Shown: positions 7,061 through 15,614 of the stretch, one piece after another
Numbering within the stretch: the stretch's first letter is position 1
Layout: each line of letters begins with the position of its first letter
From: ASV31 sp965229765
GTDB taxonomy: Bacteria > Pseudomonadota > Alphaproteobacteria > Rhodobacterales > Rhodobacteraceae
Direction of reading: 5' to 3'
Assembly: GCA_965229765.1 (NCBI GenBank)
Contig: CBDDJT010000002.1
Span: forward strand, 1 to 64,000
DNA length: 64,000 bases
Program-made: the position numbers and the translations under genes
Notes under the pieces: model-generated
Databases searched by the model: none
Told to the model about the DNA's origin: nothing
Seen by the model: only the letters and a program-made list of their open reading frames with translations

Positions 7061-7596
7061 CGCTTGATACCGTTTCCAATCAGCCTGTGGTCGAGGCCGA
7101 GCGCTTCGTGCTGCGGCCGCTTCGCGCTTCTGACAAGGGCCTGATCGAGCTTTACGCCAGCGACCGTCGCGTGGCCGAGATGACGCGCTCGATCCCGCAT
7201 CCGCTGCCGCCAGGCGCGACCGAGGCGTTCATCGTGCAGTCCGCCGCGCCCGACCGGCGAGAGGATGTCTGGGCGCTGGACGGTGTACGGTCGGGGCTGT
7301 CGGAGCTTCTGGGCGTGATCGGGCTTGAGCGGATGGACAGGTTGCAGTCCGAGATCGGCTATTGGGTGGCGCCCGCCTTCTGGAACACGGGGCTGGCGTC
7401 CGAGGCGGTAGAGGCGCTGGTGGGCGCCAATCCGCATGGGGCAAAGACGCTGTTCGCGTCGGTGTTTCAGGACAACCCGGTGTCGGCGCGCGTGTTGACG
7501 AACGCGGGCTTCGAATACGTGGGCGACGCCGAGGAGTTTTCGGTGGCGCGCAATTCCCGTGTCCAGACGTGGACCTATCTCAGAAGGATGGGGTGA
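7057..7596 (+). CDS. GNAT-family N-acetyltransferase (RimJ/RimL type)
   Basis: 179 residues. It begins in the RimJ/RimL style (VVEAERFVLRPLRASDKGLIELYASDRRVAEMT) and carries EIGYWVAPAFWNTGLASEAVEALV, the acetyl-CoA pyrophosphate loop region, then NPVSARVLTNAGFEYVGDAEEFSVARN, the usual C-terminal motif. It transfers an acetyl group to an amine; the substrate is unknown. GGAGGAG upstream and the ATGA overlap with the LysE gene show translational coupling. A 75-base gap separates it from obgE. Confidence 0.85.
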   Translation: MTLDTVSNQPVVEAERFVLRPLRASDKGLIELYASDRRVAEMTRSIPHPLPPGATEAFIVQSAAPDRREDVWALDGVRSGLSELLGVIGLERMDRLQSEIGYWVAPAFWNTGLASEAVEALVGANPHGAKTLFASVFQDNPVSARVLTNAGFEYVGDAEEFSVARNSRVQTWTYLRRMG

Positions 7597-7671
7597 CCGC
7601 CTGCCGCCACGCTTGAGCCCCCATTGGTTCTGGCGTATCGGCGGCCGTAGCGACAGCCCGGAGCCCGCAAC

Positions 7672-8718
7672 ATGAAATTCCTAGACCTCGCAAGGGTGCA
7701 CATACGTTCGGGGGCAGGCGGCAATGGCTGCATCAGCTTTCGCCGCGAGAAGTTCATCGAGTATGGCGGCCCGGACGGCGGTGACGGCGGGCGCGGCGGC
7801 GATGTGTGGGTCGAGGCGGTCGACGGGCTGAACACGCTGGTCGATTTCCGCTACCAGCAACATTTCTTCGCCAAGAACGGCCAGCCGGGAATGGGCCGGC
7901 AAAGGACCGGAAAGAACGGTGACGACATTCTTCTGCGGGTGCCGGCGGGCACCGAGATCCTTGACGAGGACCAGGAAACGGTGATCGCCGACCTGTCCGA
8001 GGTGGGCCAGCGGGTGTGTCTTGCGCGGGGCGGCAACGGTGGCTTCGGAAACCTCTATTTCAAGACCTCCACCAATCAGGCGCCGCGGCGTTCCAATCCC
8101 GGCCTGCCGGGGGTCGAGCGTACGCTTTGGCTGCGGCTGAAGCTGATCGCCGACGCGGGGCTTCTGGGTCTGCCCAATGCGGGCAAGTCCACGTTTCTTG
8201 CGGCCACATCAAACGCGCGGCCCAAGATCGCGGACTATCCCTTTACCACGCTGCATCCCAATCTCGGTGTCGTGGGGGTGGATGGCGCGGAATTCGTGAT
8301 GGCCGATATTCCGGGGCTGATCGAGGGCGCGCACGAAGGCCACGGGCTGGGCGTCCGGTTTCTTGGGCACGTGGAACGCTGCGCGGTGCTGCTTCATCTG
8401 GTCGATGGGACGTCCGAGACCGTGGCAGAGGACTGGGACACGGTTTCCCGCGAGCTGGAGGCCTATGGCGGGCATCTTGCGGAGAAGCCGCGCATCACGG
8501 CCCTGAACAAGATCGACGCGCTGGACGACGAGACGCTGGCGGAACGGGTTGCGGCGCTGGAGGAGGCAACGGGCGGACCGGTGCACCGGATCTCTGGCGT
8601 ATCGGGGCAGGGGCTGACCGAGGTTCTGCGCGCGCTGCGGGCCGAGATCATTGCGGCCCGCGCCGTCGAGGCGGGTGGCGGCAACACGGCCGAGGAGGCC
8701 GCGCCTTGGCGGCCCTGA
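7672..8718 (+). CDS. obgE: GTPase ObgE/CgtA
   Basis: 348 residues. The glycine-rich Obg fold (1-158: MKFLDLARVHIRSGAGGNGCISFRREKF...GGDGGRGGDVWV) is followed by the G domain, with GLPNAGKST at about 166, DIPGLIEGAHEGHGLG at about 210 and NKID at about 280. This ribosome-associated GTPase acts in 50S maturation and stress control. Like other alphaproteobacterial members it lacks the long C-terminal OCT domain. Its 3' end overlaps the probable TTG start of proB; the order rplU-rpmA...obgE-proB-proA is common in alphaproteobacteria. Confidence 0.96.
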   Translation: MKFLDLARVHIRSGAGGNGCISFRREKFIEYGGPDGGDGGRGGDVWVEAVDGLNTLVDFRYQQHFFAKNGQPGMGRQRTGKNGDDILLRVPAGTEILDEDQETVIADLSEVGQRVCLARGGNGGFGNLYFKTSTNQAPRRSNPGLPGVERTLWLRLKLIADAGLLGLPNAGKSTFLAATSNARPKIADYPFTTLHPNLGVVGVDGAEFVMADIPGLIEGAHEGHGLGVRFLGHVERCAVLLHLVDGTSETVAEDWDTVSRELEAYGGHLAEKPRITALNKIDALDDETLAERVAALEEATGGPVHRISGVSGQGLTEVLRALRAEIIAARAVEAGGGNTAEEAAPWRP

Positions 8719-9809
8719 CGGCGTCGAAACGGCTGGTCGTCAAGATCGGATCTGCCTTGCTGGTGGACCGTGGCAGCGGCAGCCTGCGCACGCAGTGGCT
8801 GCACGCGCTGGCCGCCGACGTGGCGGCGGTGAAGGCACGGGGCACGGATGTGGTGCTGGTGTCCTCGGGGTCGATCGCACTGGGACGGGGCGTCTTGCAC
8901 CTGCCGCCGACGGCGCTGCCGCTGGAGCAGTCACAGGCCGCGGCGGCGGTGGGGCAGATCCGGCTGGCGCGGGCCTATGAAGAGGCGCTGGCGCCGCACG
9001 GGATCACCACGGCGCAGGTGCTGGTGACGCTGGAAGACAGCACCGACCGGCGGCGTTATCTGAACGCGCGGGCCACGCTGGAGACGCTTTTGTCCTTCGG
9101 CGCGGTGCCCATCGTCAACGAGAACGACACCGTGGCCACCGACGAGATCCGATATGGCGACAATGACCGGCTGGCGGCGCAGATCGCGGTGACGGTCGGC
9201 GCGGATACGCTGGTGTTGTTGTCGGACGTGGACGGGTTCTATTCGGGCAACCCGCGCACGGAGCCGGGTGCGCGTCGGTTCGACACCATCGCGCGGATCA
9301 CCCCCGAGATCGAGGCGATGGCGGGCGACGCCGGGTCCGGCCTGTCGAAGGGCGGCATGAAGACCAAGCTGATGGCCGCGCGCACCGCCACGGGGGCGGG
9401 CTGTGCCATGGCGATCACGGAAGGATCCGGTCTGCATCCGCTGGCCGCGCTTGAGGCGGGTGCGCCGGCGACGTGGTTTTTGGCCGAGGACGACCCGCAG
9501 GCGGCGCGCAAGCGCTGGATCGCCGCGATGAAGCCCAAGGGCGAGGTGCTGGTGGACGCTGGTGCGGCGCGCGCGCTGGCGGCAGGCAAGTCGCTTTTGC
9601 CGGCGGGGATCACGGCAGTGCGCGGACGCTTCGGGAGGGGCGACCCCGTGACGATCCTTGGCCCGGAGGGCAGCATCGGCACAGGGCTGAGCCGCTACAC
9701 CGCCGACGAGGCCGCGCGCATCGCCGGGCGGAGGTCCGACGAGATCGAGGCGGTGCTGGGCTATCCCGGGCGTGCGGCGCTGATCCACCGCGACGACATG
9801 GTGACGTAG
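8706..9809 (+). CDS. proB: Glutamate 5-kinase
   Basis: 367 residues from the TTG at 8706. It phosphorylates glutamate in the first step of proline synthesis. The amino acid kinase domain begins KRLVVKIGSALL and includes VSSGSIALG, NARATLETLLSFGAVPIVNENDTVATDEIRYGDND and LSDVDGFYSGNPR. A PUA domain follows (from about residue 275: GEVLVDAGAARALAAGKSLLPAGITAVRG). There is no ATG or GTG near the conserved N terminus, so a TTG start 13 bases inside obgE is the best choice. proA follows after a 103-base gap with hairpins. Confidence 0.92.
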   Translation: MAALTASKRLVVKIGSALLVDRGSGSLRTQWLHALAADVAAVKARGTDVVLVSSGSIALGRGVLHLPPTALPLEQSQAAAAVGQIRLARAYEEALAPHGITTAQVLVTLEDSTDRRRYLNARATLETLLSFGAVPIVNENDTVATDEIRYGDNDRLAAQIAVTVGADTLVLLSDVDGFYSGNPRTEPGARRFDTIARITPEIEAMAGDAGSGLSKGGMKTKLMAARTATGAGCAMAITEGSGLHPLAALEAGAPATWFLAEDDPQAARKRWIAAMKPKGEVLVDAGAARALAAGKSLLPAGITAVRGRFGRGDPVTILGPEGSIGTGLSRYTADEAARIAGRRSDEIEAVLGYPGRAALIHRDDMVT

Positions 9810-9854
9810 GCGCGGGTTCCCGCTAGGAAGGATGGGCCCCGAGGGGCAAGGATC

Positions 9855-9895
9855 TTGGAAGATCCTTGGCGGCCGCCCGGGGCGGGCGGCCGGGG
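9855..9895. repeat. Two adjacent hairpins between proB and proA
   Basis: AAGGATCT-TGGA-AGATCCTT is followed at once by a GC-rich inverted repeat (GGCCGCCCG / CGGGCGGCC). Neither has a T-run. They may stabilise the upstream mRNA or attenuate transcription into proA. Confidence 0.45.
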
Positions 9896-9912
9896 CAGAA
9901 GGAGAGGGCGCG

Positions 9913-11178
9913 ATGAAGGATCTGGAGGATATCCGGGCTGTCATGGACGGGATCGGGGTGCGGGCGCGCGCCGCGGCGGCCGAGCTGGCTTTTGCCGCGC
10001 CCGAGGCGAAGGCTGCCGCGCTGAACGCGGCCGCCGACGCGATCCTGGCGCGCAGCGACGAGATCGCGGGGGCGAACGCCCGAGACATGGCCGCGGCCGG
10101 GGACAAGGGCCTGTCGGCGGCGATGCTGGACCGGCTCTTGCTGACGCCCGACCGGATCGCGGCAATGGCCGAAGGCCTGCGCGCGGTGGCGGCGCAGGAC
10201 GATCCCGTGGGGCAGGTCATGGCGGAATGGGACCGGCCCTCGGGGCTGCATATCCGGCGCGTGCGCACGCCCCTTGGCGTGATCGGCGTGATCTATGAGA
10301 GCCGTCCGAACGTGACGGCGGATGCGGGCGCGCTGTGCCTGAAATCGGGCAACGCGGTCATCCTGCGGGGCGGGTCCGAGAGCTTTGAGAGCTCTGGCGC
10401 GATCCATGCCTGCCTGGTCGAGGGGCTGCGCGCGGCGGGTCTGCCAGAGGATGCGATCCAGCGTGTGCCCACGCGCGACCGCGCCGCGGTCAGCGCGATG
10501 CTGGGGATGACCGAGCATGTGGACGTGATCGTGCCGCGCGGCGGCAAGGGCCTTGTGGGCCTTGTCCAGCGCGAGGCGCGGGTGCCGGTGTTCGCGCATC
10601 TGGAAGGCATCGTGCATGTCTACGTGGATGCCGCCGCCGACCCCGAGAAGGCGCTGAAGGTCGTGATGAATGCCAAGACCCGGCGGACGGGGATTTGCGG
10701 GGCGGCGGAATGCCTGCTGGTGCACGCGGACCTTGCCGACACGTTGGGGCGCGATCTGGTGCGCGCGCTGGTCGAGGCGGGCGTGCGGGTGCATGCCGAT
10801 GCCGTTCTGGGGCAGGTGCCCGGGACGGTGCCCGCGACAGAGGACGACTGGGGGCGCGAGTATCTCGACATGGATATCGCGGCGCGCGTGGTTCCGGATC
10901 TCGACGCGGCGATCGCGCATATCCGGCGCTATGGCTCGAACCATACCGATTGCATCCTGACCGAGGACGATGCCGCCGCCGCGCGTTTCTTCGAGCGGCT
11001 GGACAGCGCCATCCTGATGCGCAACGCCTCGACCCAGTTCGCCGATGGCGGCGAGTTCGGGATGGGCGCCGAGATCGGGATCGCCACGGGAAAGATGCAC
11101 GCGCGCGGGCCGGTAGGGGCAGAGCAGCTGACCAGCTTCAAGTACCTGGTCGAGGGCGACGGGACGGTGCGGACCTGA
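9913..11178 (+). CDS. proA: Gamma-glutamyl phosphate reductase
   Basis: 421 residues; the second enzyme of proline synthesis, reducing glutamyl-5-phosphate to the semialdehyde with NADPH. Family marks include RTPLGVIGVIYESRPNVTADAGALCLKSGNAVILRGGSE, NAKTRRTGICGAAECLLVH with the catalytic Cys at about 262, and SNHTDCILTEDDAAA. The C-terminal RGPVGAEQLTSFKYLVEGDG is typical. The start at 9913 has AGGAGAGGG upstream. It converges with chpT, whose stop lies four bases beyond the proA stop. Confidence 0.95.
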   Translation: MKDLEDIRAVMDGIGVRARAAAAELAFAAPEAKAAALNAAADAILARSDEIAGANARDMAAAGDKGLSAAMLDRLLLTPDRIAAMAEGLRAVAAQDDPVGQVMAEWDRPSGLHIRRVRTPLGVIGVIYESRPNVTADAGALCLKSGNAVILRGGSESFESSGAIHACLVEGLRAAGLPEDAIQRVPTRDRAAVSAMLGMTEHVDVIVPRGGKGLVGLVQREARVPVFAHLEGIVHVYVDAAADPEKALKVVMNAKTRRTGICGAAECLLVHADLADTLGRDLVRALVEAGVRVHADAVLGQVPGTVPATEDDWGREYLDMDIAARVVPDLDAAIAHIRRYGSNHTDCILTEDDAAAARFFERLDSAILMRNASTQFADGGEFGMGAEIGIATGKMHARGPVGAEQLTSFKYLVEGDGTVRT

Positions 11179-11182
11179 TCTT

Positions 11183-11779
11183 TCAGGCCCGCAGGAGCAA
11201 ACGGTTGGGGCCATGATCGACCACGATGCGGCGCGACATCTCTCGTGCGGCGCCGGGGGCCAGCAGGAACTGGACATCCGCCGGGCCGGCATCTGCCAGC
11301 GCCTGGGTCGCGCCAAGGGCCTGCCACAGCGGGCTGCTGGCGGCGATGCGCGGCCCCTCGGCCGTGATGACAAGCCGCGCCGGGTCGCGGGCAACCATGA
11401 CCGAGCCGCCGGCGGGCAGCGCGGTCTCGGCACACAGAAGCAGCAGGAACAGGAGCCGCGCCTCGGGGCGGGGCAGCACGGCGGGATCGGACCAGGCAAA
11501 GGCGATGCGGCCTTGCGCGGTGAGGTCGCCAAGGATGCCGGACATCTCGTCGGGGCGCACCGTCGCGTCCGGCGGCGCGGTGCCGAACGCCAGACGGAAA
11601 AAGCGCAGCCGGGCGTTGGCGTGGGCAACGCTGTCTGCGACAAGGCCCAGTTCGGGTGTTGCCGCGCCGGTCATCTGCAATAGCTCTACCCCGTTCGAGA
11701 TGGCGCCGAGCGGCGATACCAGATCGTGGCACAGGCGCGAGCCGATCAGCGCGCCAAGTTCGGCCGGAGCGCGCGTCAT
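11183..11779 (-). CDS. chpT: Histidine phosphotransferase ChpT
   Basis: 198 residues. The start of the conserved region (ELGALIGSRLCHDLVSPLGAISNGVELLQM) carries the phospho-accepting His18 in the H-box form of ChpT. The C-terminal half is a degenerate kinase-like domain (LVITAEGPRI...FLLAPGAAREMSRRIVVDHGPNRLLLRA). In alphaproteobacteria ChpT passes phosphate from CckA to CtrA, the cell-cycle, motility and gene transfer agent regulator. The ATG at 11779 gives the family length. It is divergent from the DUF3553 gene, 33 bases away. A CtrA-type site lies close by at 12032. Confidence 0.88.
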   Translation of the reverse strand: MTRAPAELGALIGSRLCHDLVSPLGAISNGVELLQMTGAATPELGLVADSVAHANARLRFFRLAFGTAPPDATVRPDEMSGILGDLTAQGRIAFAWSDPAVLPRPEARLLFLLLLCAETALPAGGSVMVARDPARLVITAEGPRIAASSPLWQALGATQALADAGPADVQFLLAPGAAREMSRRIVVDHGPNRLLLRA

Positions 11780-11812
11780 GGCGCGCGCCCCGTCACAAGG
11801 GCAGGATGGGAC

Positions 11813-11995
11813 ATGGACGACCTGAACGCGATGCTTGAACCGGGAATGCTGGTGCGCCACCCCGACCGGCCAGACTGGGGGCTGGGGCAGGTGCAATCCA
11901 ACATCAACGCGCGGGTTACGGTGAATTTCGAGAACGAGGGCAAGGTGGTCATGGATGGTCGCCGTGTGGCTTTGCTGGCTGTCTTTGACGCCTGA
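11813..11995 (+). CDS. DUF3553 family small protein
   Basis: 60 residues: a compact beta-rich domain with LEPGMLVRHPDRPDWGLGQVQSNINARVTVNFENEGKVVMDGRRVALL. This matches DUF3553, a CarD-like/SH3-like fold common in alphaproteobacteria. Function unknown. The ATG at 11813 sits close to the divergent chpT start, so they probably share a control region. Confidence 0.75.
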   Translation: MDDLNAMLEPGMLVRHPDRPDWGLGQVQSNINARVTVNFENEGKVVMDGRRVALLAVFDA

Positions 11996-12027
11996 GGGCG
12001 CACTCTCGTCATCATGCGTGACGTATC

Positions 12028-12046
12028 AAGGTTAATACAACCTTAA
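12028..12046. promoter_or_regulatory. CtrA-type binding site (TTAA-N7-TTAA) upstream of olsB
   Basis: TTAA at 12032-12035 and TTAA at 12043-12046, separated by exactly seven bases: the full CtrA consensus. It overlaps a small inverted repeat (AAGGTT/AACCTT, 12028-12044). It lies 84 bases before the olsB start, in otherwise GC-rich DNA where such a match is uncommon. Confidence 0.5.
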
Positions 12047-12129
12047 AGCGTGTGACCTGGGCGCACCTGTTGCATCGGCCCGGGCGCGCGGCTAGAAGCA
12101 CGCACTCTTTGCACCGCAAGGGAGGCGCG

Positions 12130-12906
12130 ATGGGCCAGGACGTTCGTGACTTCGAGCTTCGCCTTGCCGCGGACGCAGACGATCTGCGGGCCGCCCAGCA
12201 CCTGCGTTACCGGGTTTTCGTCGAGGAACTGGGCGGCGACGGGCCGTTGGTGGACCATTCCGCGCGGCTGGAGCGGGATGCGTTTGATGCCCATTGCGAC
12301 CATCTGCTGCTGATCGATCCTGCCCGCAAGGGGAGCGTGGCCGACCGCGCCGTGGGCGTCTACCGGCTGTTGCCGGGGAACCGGGCAGAAGGGGCGGGCG
12401 GATTCTATACTGAGGCCGAATACGACCTTGGCGTGCTGAAGCGCAGCGGACGGCGCCTGCTGGAACTGGGACGGTCCTGCCTGCATCCCGACTATCGGGG
12501 CGGCACGGCGATGTATCACCTGTGGAACGGGCTGGCGCGCTACGTGGCCGACCGCGAAATCGAGGTGCTGTTCGGCGTCGCCTCTTTCCATGGAACGGAC
12601 GTGCAGGCGATCGCCGGGCCACTTTCGCTGCTGCATCACCGTCACCTTGCGCCGCCCGAGTTGCGGGTAAGGGCGCGCGAGGGGCATTATCAGGCGATGA
12701 ACCTTGTGCCGGAAGACACGCTGGACCGGCGCGCGGCAATGGTGGCCACCCCCGCGCTGATCAAGGCCTATCTTCGACTGGGGGGATTCGTGGGCGACGG
12801 GGCCTTTGTGGATCATGCATTCAACACGGTCGACGTGTGCCTTGTCATGGACACGGCGCGGATGAACGAACGGCAAAGCGGGATCTATGCCCGCCCTCGG
12901 GCATGA
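12130..12906 (+). CDS. olsB: Ornithine-acyl-ACP N-acyltransferase (OlsB)
   Basis: 258 residues of the GNAT-like hemolysin/OlsB family. FELRLAADADDLRAAQHLRYRVFVEELGG, then DHLLLIDPARKG..VGVYRLL and ELGRSCLHPDYRGGTAMYHLWNGLARYV, are family marks. It makes lyso-ornithine lipid by transferring a 3-hydroxyacyl chain to ornithine. GGAGGCG upstream supports the start at 12130. The stop overlaps the olsA start (ATGA), as in other alphaproteobacteria, where the pair makes phosphorus-free membrane lipids. A candidate CtrA site lies upstream. Confidence 0.88.
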   Translation: MGQDVRDFELRLAADADDLRAAQHLRYRVFVEELGGDGPLVDHSARLERDAFDAHCDHLLLIDPARKGSVADRAVGVYRLLPGNRAEGAGGFYTEAEYDLGVLKRSGRRLLELGRSCLHPDYRGGTAMYHLWNGLARYVADREIEVLFGVASFHGTDVQAIAGPLSLLHHRHLAPPELRVRAREGHYQAMNLVPEDTLDRRAAMVATPALIKAYLRLGGFVGDGAFVDHAFNTVDVCLVMDTARMNERQSGIYARPRA

Positions 12907-13730
12907 CCACCTGGACCTCGGACGACGACCCGGCGCCGCAGCCCATCGGTCCGGCGGGCTGGCTTCGGGTGCTGGTGCGGGGGCTGGTGCTGGGCGGCCT
13001 GACCTTCGGCTGCCTGGGTCTGCTGCTGCTGGTGCGGCTGGTAGAGAGGCCGGTCTATGGCCTGCGCCGCCCGCTGACGCCGTGGATCACCCAGTTTGTC
13101 TGCCGCTCGGCTTTCGTGATCCTTGGGATGGCGTATGTCACCCGGGGCCAGCCGATGCGGGGCGCGGGGGCCGTGGTGTCCAACCATGCCTCATGGCTGG
13201 ACATCTTCACGCTGAACGCGCGCAAGCGGATCTATTTCGTATCGAAATCCGAGGTCGCCAACTGGCCCGGCATCGGATGGCTGGCGCGGGCGACGGGCAC
13301 GGTCTTCATCACCCGCACGGCGCGGGACGCCGCCGCACAGCGGCGCATCTTCGAGGCGCGGCTGGGGGCGGGCCACAAGCTGTTGTTCTTTCCCGAGGGC
13401 ACGTCGACGGACGGTCAGCGGGTTCTGCCCTTCAAGACGACGCTGTTCGCAGCCTTCTTTGCCGACGAGTTGCGCGACAGCCTGTCGGTCCAGCCGGTGA
13501 CGGTGATCTACCGCGCGCCGAAGGGCGCGGACCCCCGGTTCTATGGCTGGTGGGGCGACATGGATTTCGGGGCGCACCTGTTGCAGACGCTGGCTGCGCG
13601 GCGCCAGGGCGGGGTCACGGTGATCTATCACGCGCCGCTGCGGGTGCGGGACTTCGCCGACCGCAAGGCGCTGGCGCGGGCCTGCGAGGATGCGGTGCGC
13701 CGCGGGTTCGAAACGGGCACGCCGACGTAG
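12903..13730 (+). CDS. olsA: Lyso-ornithine lipid / 1-acylglycerol-3-phosphate O-acyltransferase (OlsA)
   Basis: 275 residues. One N-terminal membrane helix (about 20-45) precedes the acyltransferase domain, with the catalytic motif NHASWLD (about 94-100), the FPEGTST motif (about 163-169) and PVTVIYR. It acylates the free hydroxyl of lyso-ornithine lipid and, in some species, of lysophosphatidic acid. The ATGA overlap with olsB supports the ornithine-lipid assignment over a general PlsC. Confidence 0.87.
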   Translation: MTTWTSDDDPAPQPIGPAGWLRVLVRGLVLGGLTFGCLGLLLLVRLVERPVYGLRRPLTPWITQFVCRSAFVILGMAYVTRGQPMRGAGAVVSNHASWLDIFTLNARKRIYFVSKSEVANWPGIGWLARATGTVFITRTARDAAAQRRIFEARLGAGHKLLFFPEGTSTDGQRVLPFKTTLFAAFFADELRDSLSVQPVTVIYRAPKGADPRFYGWWGDMDFGAHLLQTLAARRQGGVTVIYHAPLRVRDFADRKALARACEDAVRRGFETGTPT

Positions 13731-13746
13731 CGGCCCGGGCCGTGGG

Positions 13747-14367
13747 TCAGCCCATGGCCGCCGACAGGGCGGCCAGCGCGGCGGCAGGATCGCCCGTGTC
13801 CCAGATCTCGGGGCCGATGCCGAAGAAATCGGTGACGGGCGCCAGTTTGCGCACAAGATCAATGTCGAGCGCGCCCTCGGCGACGACGGGCACTTCGACC
13901 ACCTCGGACCACCACGCGAACATGTCGAACTCTGCCTGCGTGCCATCGCCCAGCGTCGTCCGTCCCGCCGGGCCAAAGGCGACATAGTCGGCCCCGGCCT
14001 CGCCCGCGGTCAGCCCGTCATGGCGCGAGGCGCCGCAGAAGGCGCCGACGATCGCGTCTGCCCCAAGCTCCTTGCGGGTGGCGCGGACCGAGCGCGACCC
14101 GTCGGTAAGGTGCACGCCGTCCAGCCCGTGACGATCGGCCAGCATGGCGTGACGCTCGATCACTATGGCGATGTCGCGGGCATGCGTCACCTCTCGAAGG
14201 GCATCGGCGGCGCGTCCGATCTCGTCGGGATCGGTCGAGGACAGCGCCAGCCGCACGCAGGCGGTCTCCACCGCATCGAGCACGCTGGCCAGCCTGTCGG
14301 GGAACACCTGAAGATCGATCTCGGGCGGGGAAATCAGGTAGATCTGGGGGCGATCGGCCTCGGTCAT
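13747..14367 (-). CDS. ThiE-like thiamine phosphate synthase family protein
   Basis: 206 residues with a TIM-barrel ThiE pattern: QIYLISPPEIDLQVFPDRLASVLDAV, AIVIERHAMLADRHGLDGVHLTDGSRSVRATRKELG, IVGAFCGASRHDGLTAGEAGADYVAFGP, then PVVAEGALDIDLVRKLAPVTDFFGIGPEIW. True ThiE usually has NDR and DGVHLGQ.D; here the equivalents are ERH and DGVHLTDGS, so activity as the classical enzyme is uncertain. It converges with olsA, 16 bases apart, and has no other thiamine gene beside it. It could be a salvage or regulatory paralogue. Confidence 0.7.
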   Translation of the reverse strand: MTEADRPQIYLISPPEIDLQVFPDRLASVLDAVETACVRLALSSTDPDEIGRAADALREVTHARDIAIVIERHAMLADRHGLDGVHLTDGSRSVRATRKELGADAIVGAFCGASRHDGLTAGEAGADYVAFGPAGRTTLGDGTQAEFDMFAWWSEVVEVPVVAEGALDIDLVRKLAPVTDFFGIGPEIWDTGDPAAALAALSAAMG

Positions 14368-14422
14368 CCGGGGGCTCCGTCTTGCGCTATCGCGTCCCTA
14401 TAGAACGGATTTTCCGGCTTGG

Positions 14423-14752
14423 CTACTTGGCGGGCAGGTTCCCGACATAGGCCAGCGCAAGGCGCGTCAGTTCGGCGCGGACGTCATCGTCGGCCATGGC
14501 CTCGTCCGAGACATCGACAAAGCCCGCCATCGGGCGTCCGGTGAAATCCATCTCTCGCACGCCGGGCAGGGCCAGTGCCGCGGCGGCAGTCTCCTTGCCC
14601 ACGCGGTACATCGCGCCGCCGGGGTGAACGCCGCACAGCATGTTGCCGTTCAGCATGAGGCACAGGCCGCCGAACATGCGCACCTCTCTCAACGGGCCGC
14701 TGTCCGAAAGGTCGCCATGCATCAGTTCGACCAGTCCCGCGTCATAGGCCAT
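14423..14752 (-). CDS. TfoX/Sxy N-terminal domain protein
   Basis: 109 residues beginning MAYDAGLVELMHGDL and containing VREVRMFGGLCLMLNGNMLCGVHPGGAMYRVGKE..AAALALPGVREMDFTGRPMAGFVDV. This is the TfoX N-terminal signature (MFGG...M..G). E. coli and Haemophilus TfoX promote competence; these short alphaproteobacterial members have no proven role. AAGGAGG precedes the ATG. It is divergent from trmJ, 64 bases away. Confidence 0.8.
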   Translation of the reverse strand: MAYDAGLVELMHGDLSDSGPLREVRMFGGLCLMLNGNMLCGVHPGGAMYRVGKETAAAALALPGVREMDFTGRPMAGFVDVSDEAMADDDVRAELTRLALAYVGNLPAK

Positions 14753-14816
14753 GGCGCCCTCCTTGCCCTTTCGCCGGGTGGATCGTATCACGCCGCGTCT
14801 GAAGACGGAGCCTGAA

Positions 14817-15557
14817 ATGTCCGACCCCCAACCCGCCTTCGTCCTAGTCCGGCCGCAGATGGGCGAGAACATCGGTGGCGCCGCGCGTGCGATGTGGAAT
14901 TTCGGGCTGGAGCGGATGCGCGTCGTCGCCCCGCGCGACGGCTGGCCCAACGAACGGGCCGTGGCGATGGCCAGCGGGGCGGGGCGGCTTCTTGACGCGG
15001 CGCAGCTTTATCCCGACACCGCCGCGGCGCTGGCCGACTGCACCCATGTCTACGCCACCACCGCCCGCCCGCGCGGCCTGACCACCCGCGTCGTCACGCC
15101 AGAGCACGCGATGGCAGAGGCGCGCGACCGGATCGCGGCGGGCGAAAAGGTCGCGGTCCTGTTCGGTCCCGAACGCGCGGGGCTGGAGAACGACGACATC
15201 GCGCGTGCCAACACCATCGTGACGGTACCGGTCAACCCGGATTTCCCCTCGCTCAACCTCGCGCAATGCGTGCTTCTGACGGCCTATGAGTGGCGCCGCG
15301 CCACGGCGGCTGCACCGCCCGAACGCATGGACATGGCCGGCACCGAGCCTGCCACCGGGCTGGAGGTCGAGAAACTGGCCGAGCACTACGAGGACCGGCT
15401 GGAGACTGCGGGCTTCTTCTTCCCCGAGGCCAAGGCCGCCAACATGAAGATGAACCTGCGCAATCTCTGGTCGCGGATGCCGCTGACGCGGGCCGATGTG
15501 CAGATCCTGCACGGGGTGATGCGACAGATGGTGCGCTGGAAAGAACGCGGCGACTGA
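14817..15557 (+). CDS. trmJ: tRNA (cytidine/uridine-2'-O-)-methyltransferase TrmJ-type
   Basis: 246 residues of the SpoU/TrmH (SPOUT) superfamily. QPAFVLVRPQMGENIGGAARAMWNFGLERMRVVAPRDG is the N-terminal motif; AVLFGPERAGLENDDIARA and VPVNPDFPSLNLAQCVLLTAYEW form the knotted SAM site. A C-terminal helical extension (EHYEDRLETAGFFFPEAKAANMKMNLRNLWSR) is typical of TrmJ, which methylates the 2'-OH of tRNA position 32. The start at 14817 gives the usual length. Confidence 0.88.
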   Translation: MSDPQPAFVLVRPQMGENIGGAARAMWNFGLERMRVVAPRDGWPNERAVAMASGAGRLLDAAQLYPDTAAALADCTHVYATTARPRGLTTRVVTPEHAMAEARDRIAAGEKVAVLFGPERAGLENDDIARANTIVTVPVNPDFPSLNLAQCVLLTAYEWRRATAAAPPERMDMAGTEPATGLEVEKLAEHYEDRLETAGFFFPEAKAANMKMNLRNLWSRMPLTRADVQILHGVMRQMVRWKERGD

Positions 15558-15614
15558 CTTGATAGAGACCATGCGGGGCCCTACCGTCCCGCGGGCAGAC
15601 AATACGGGGCCGAG

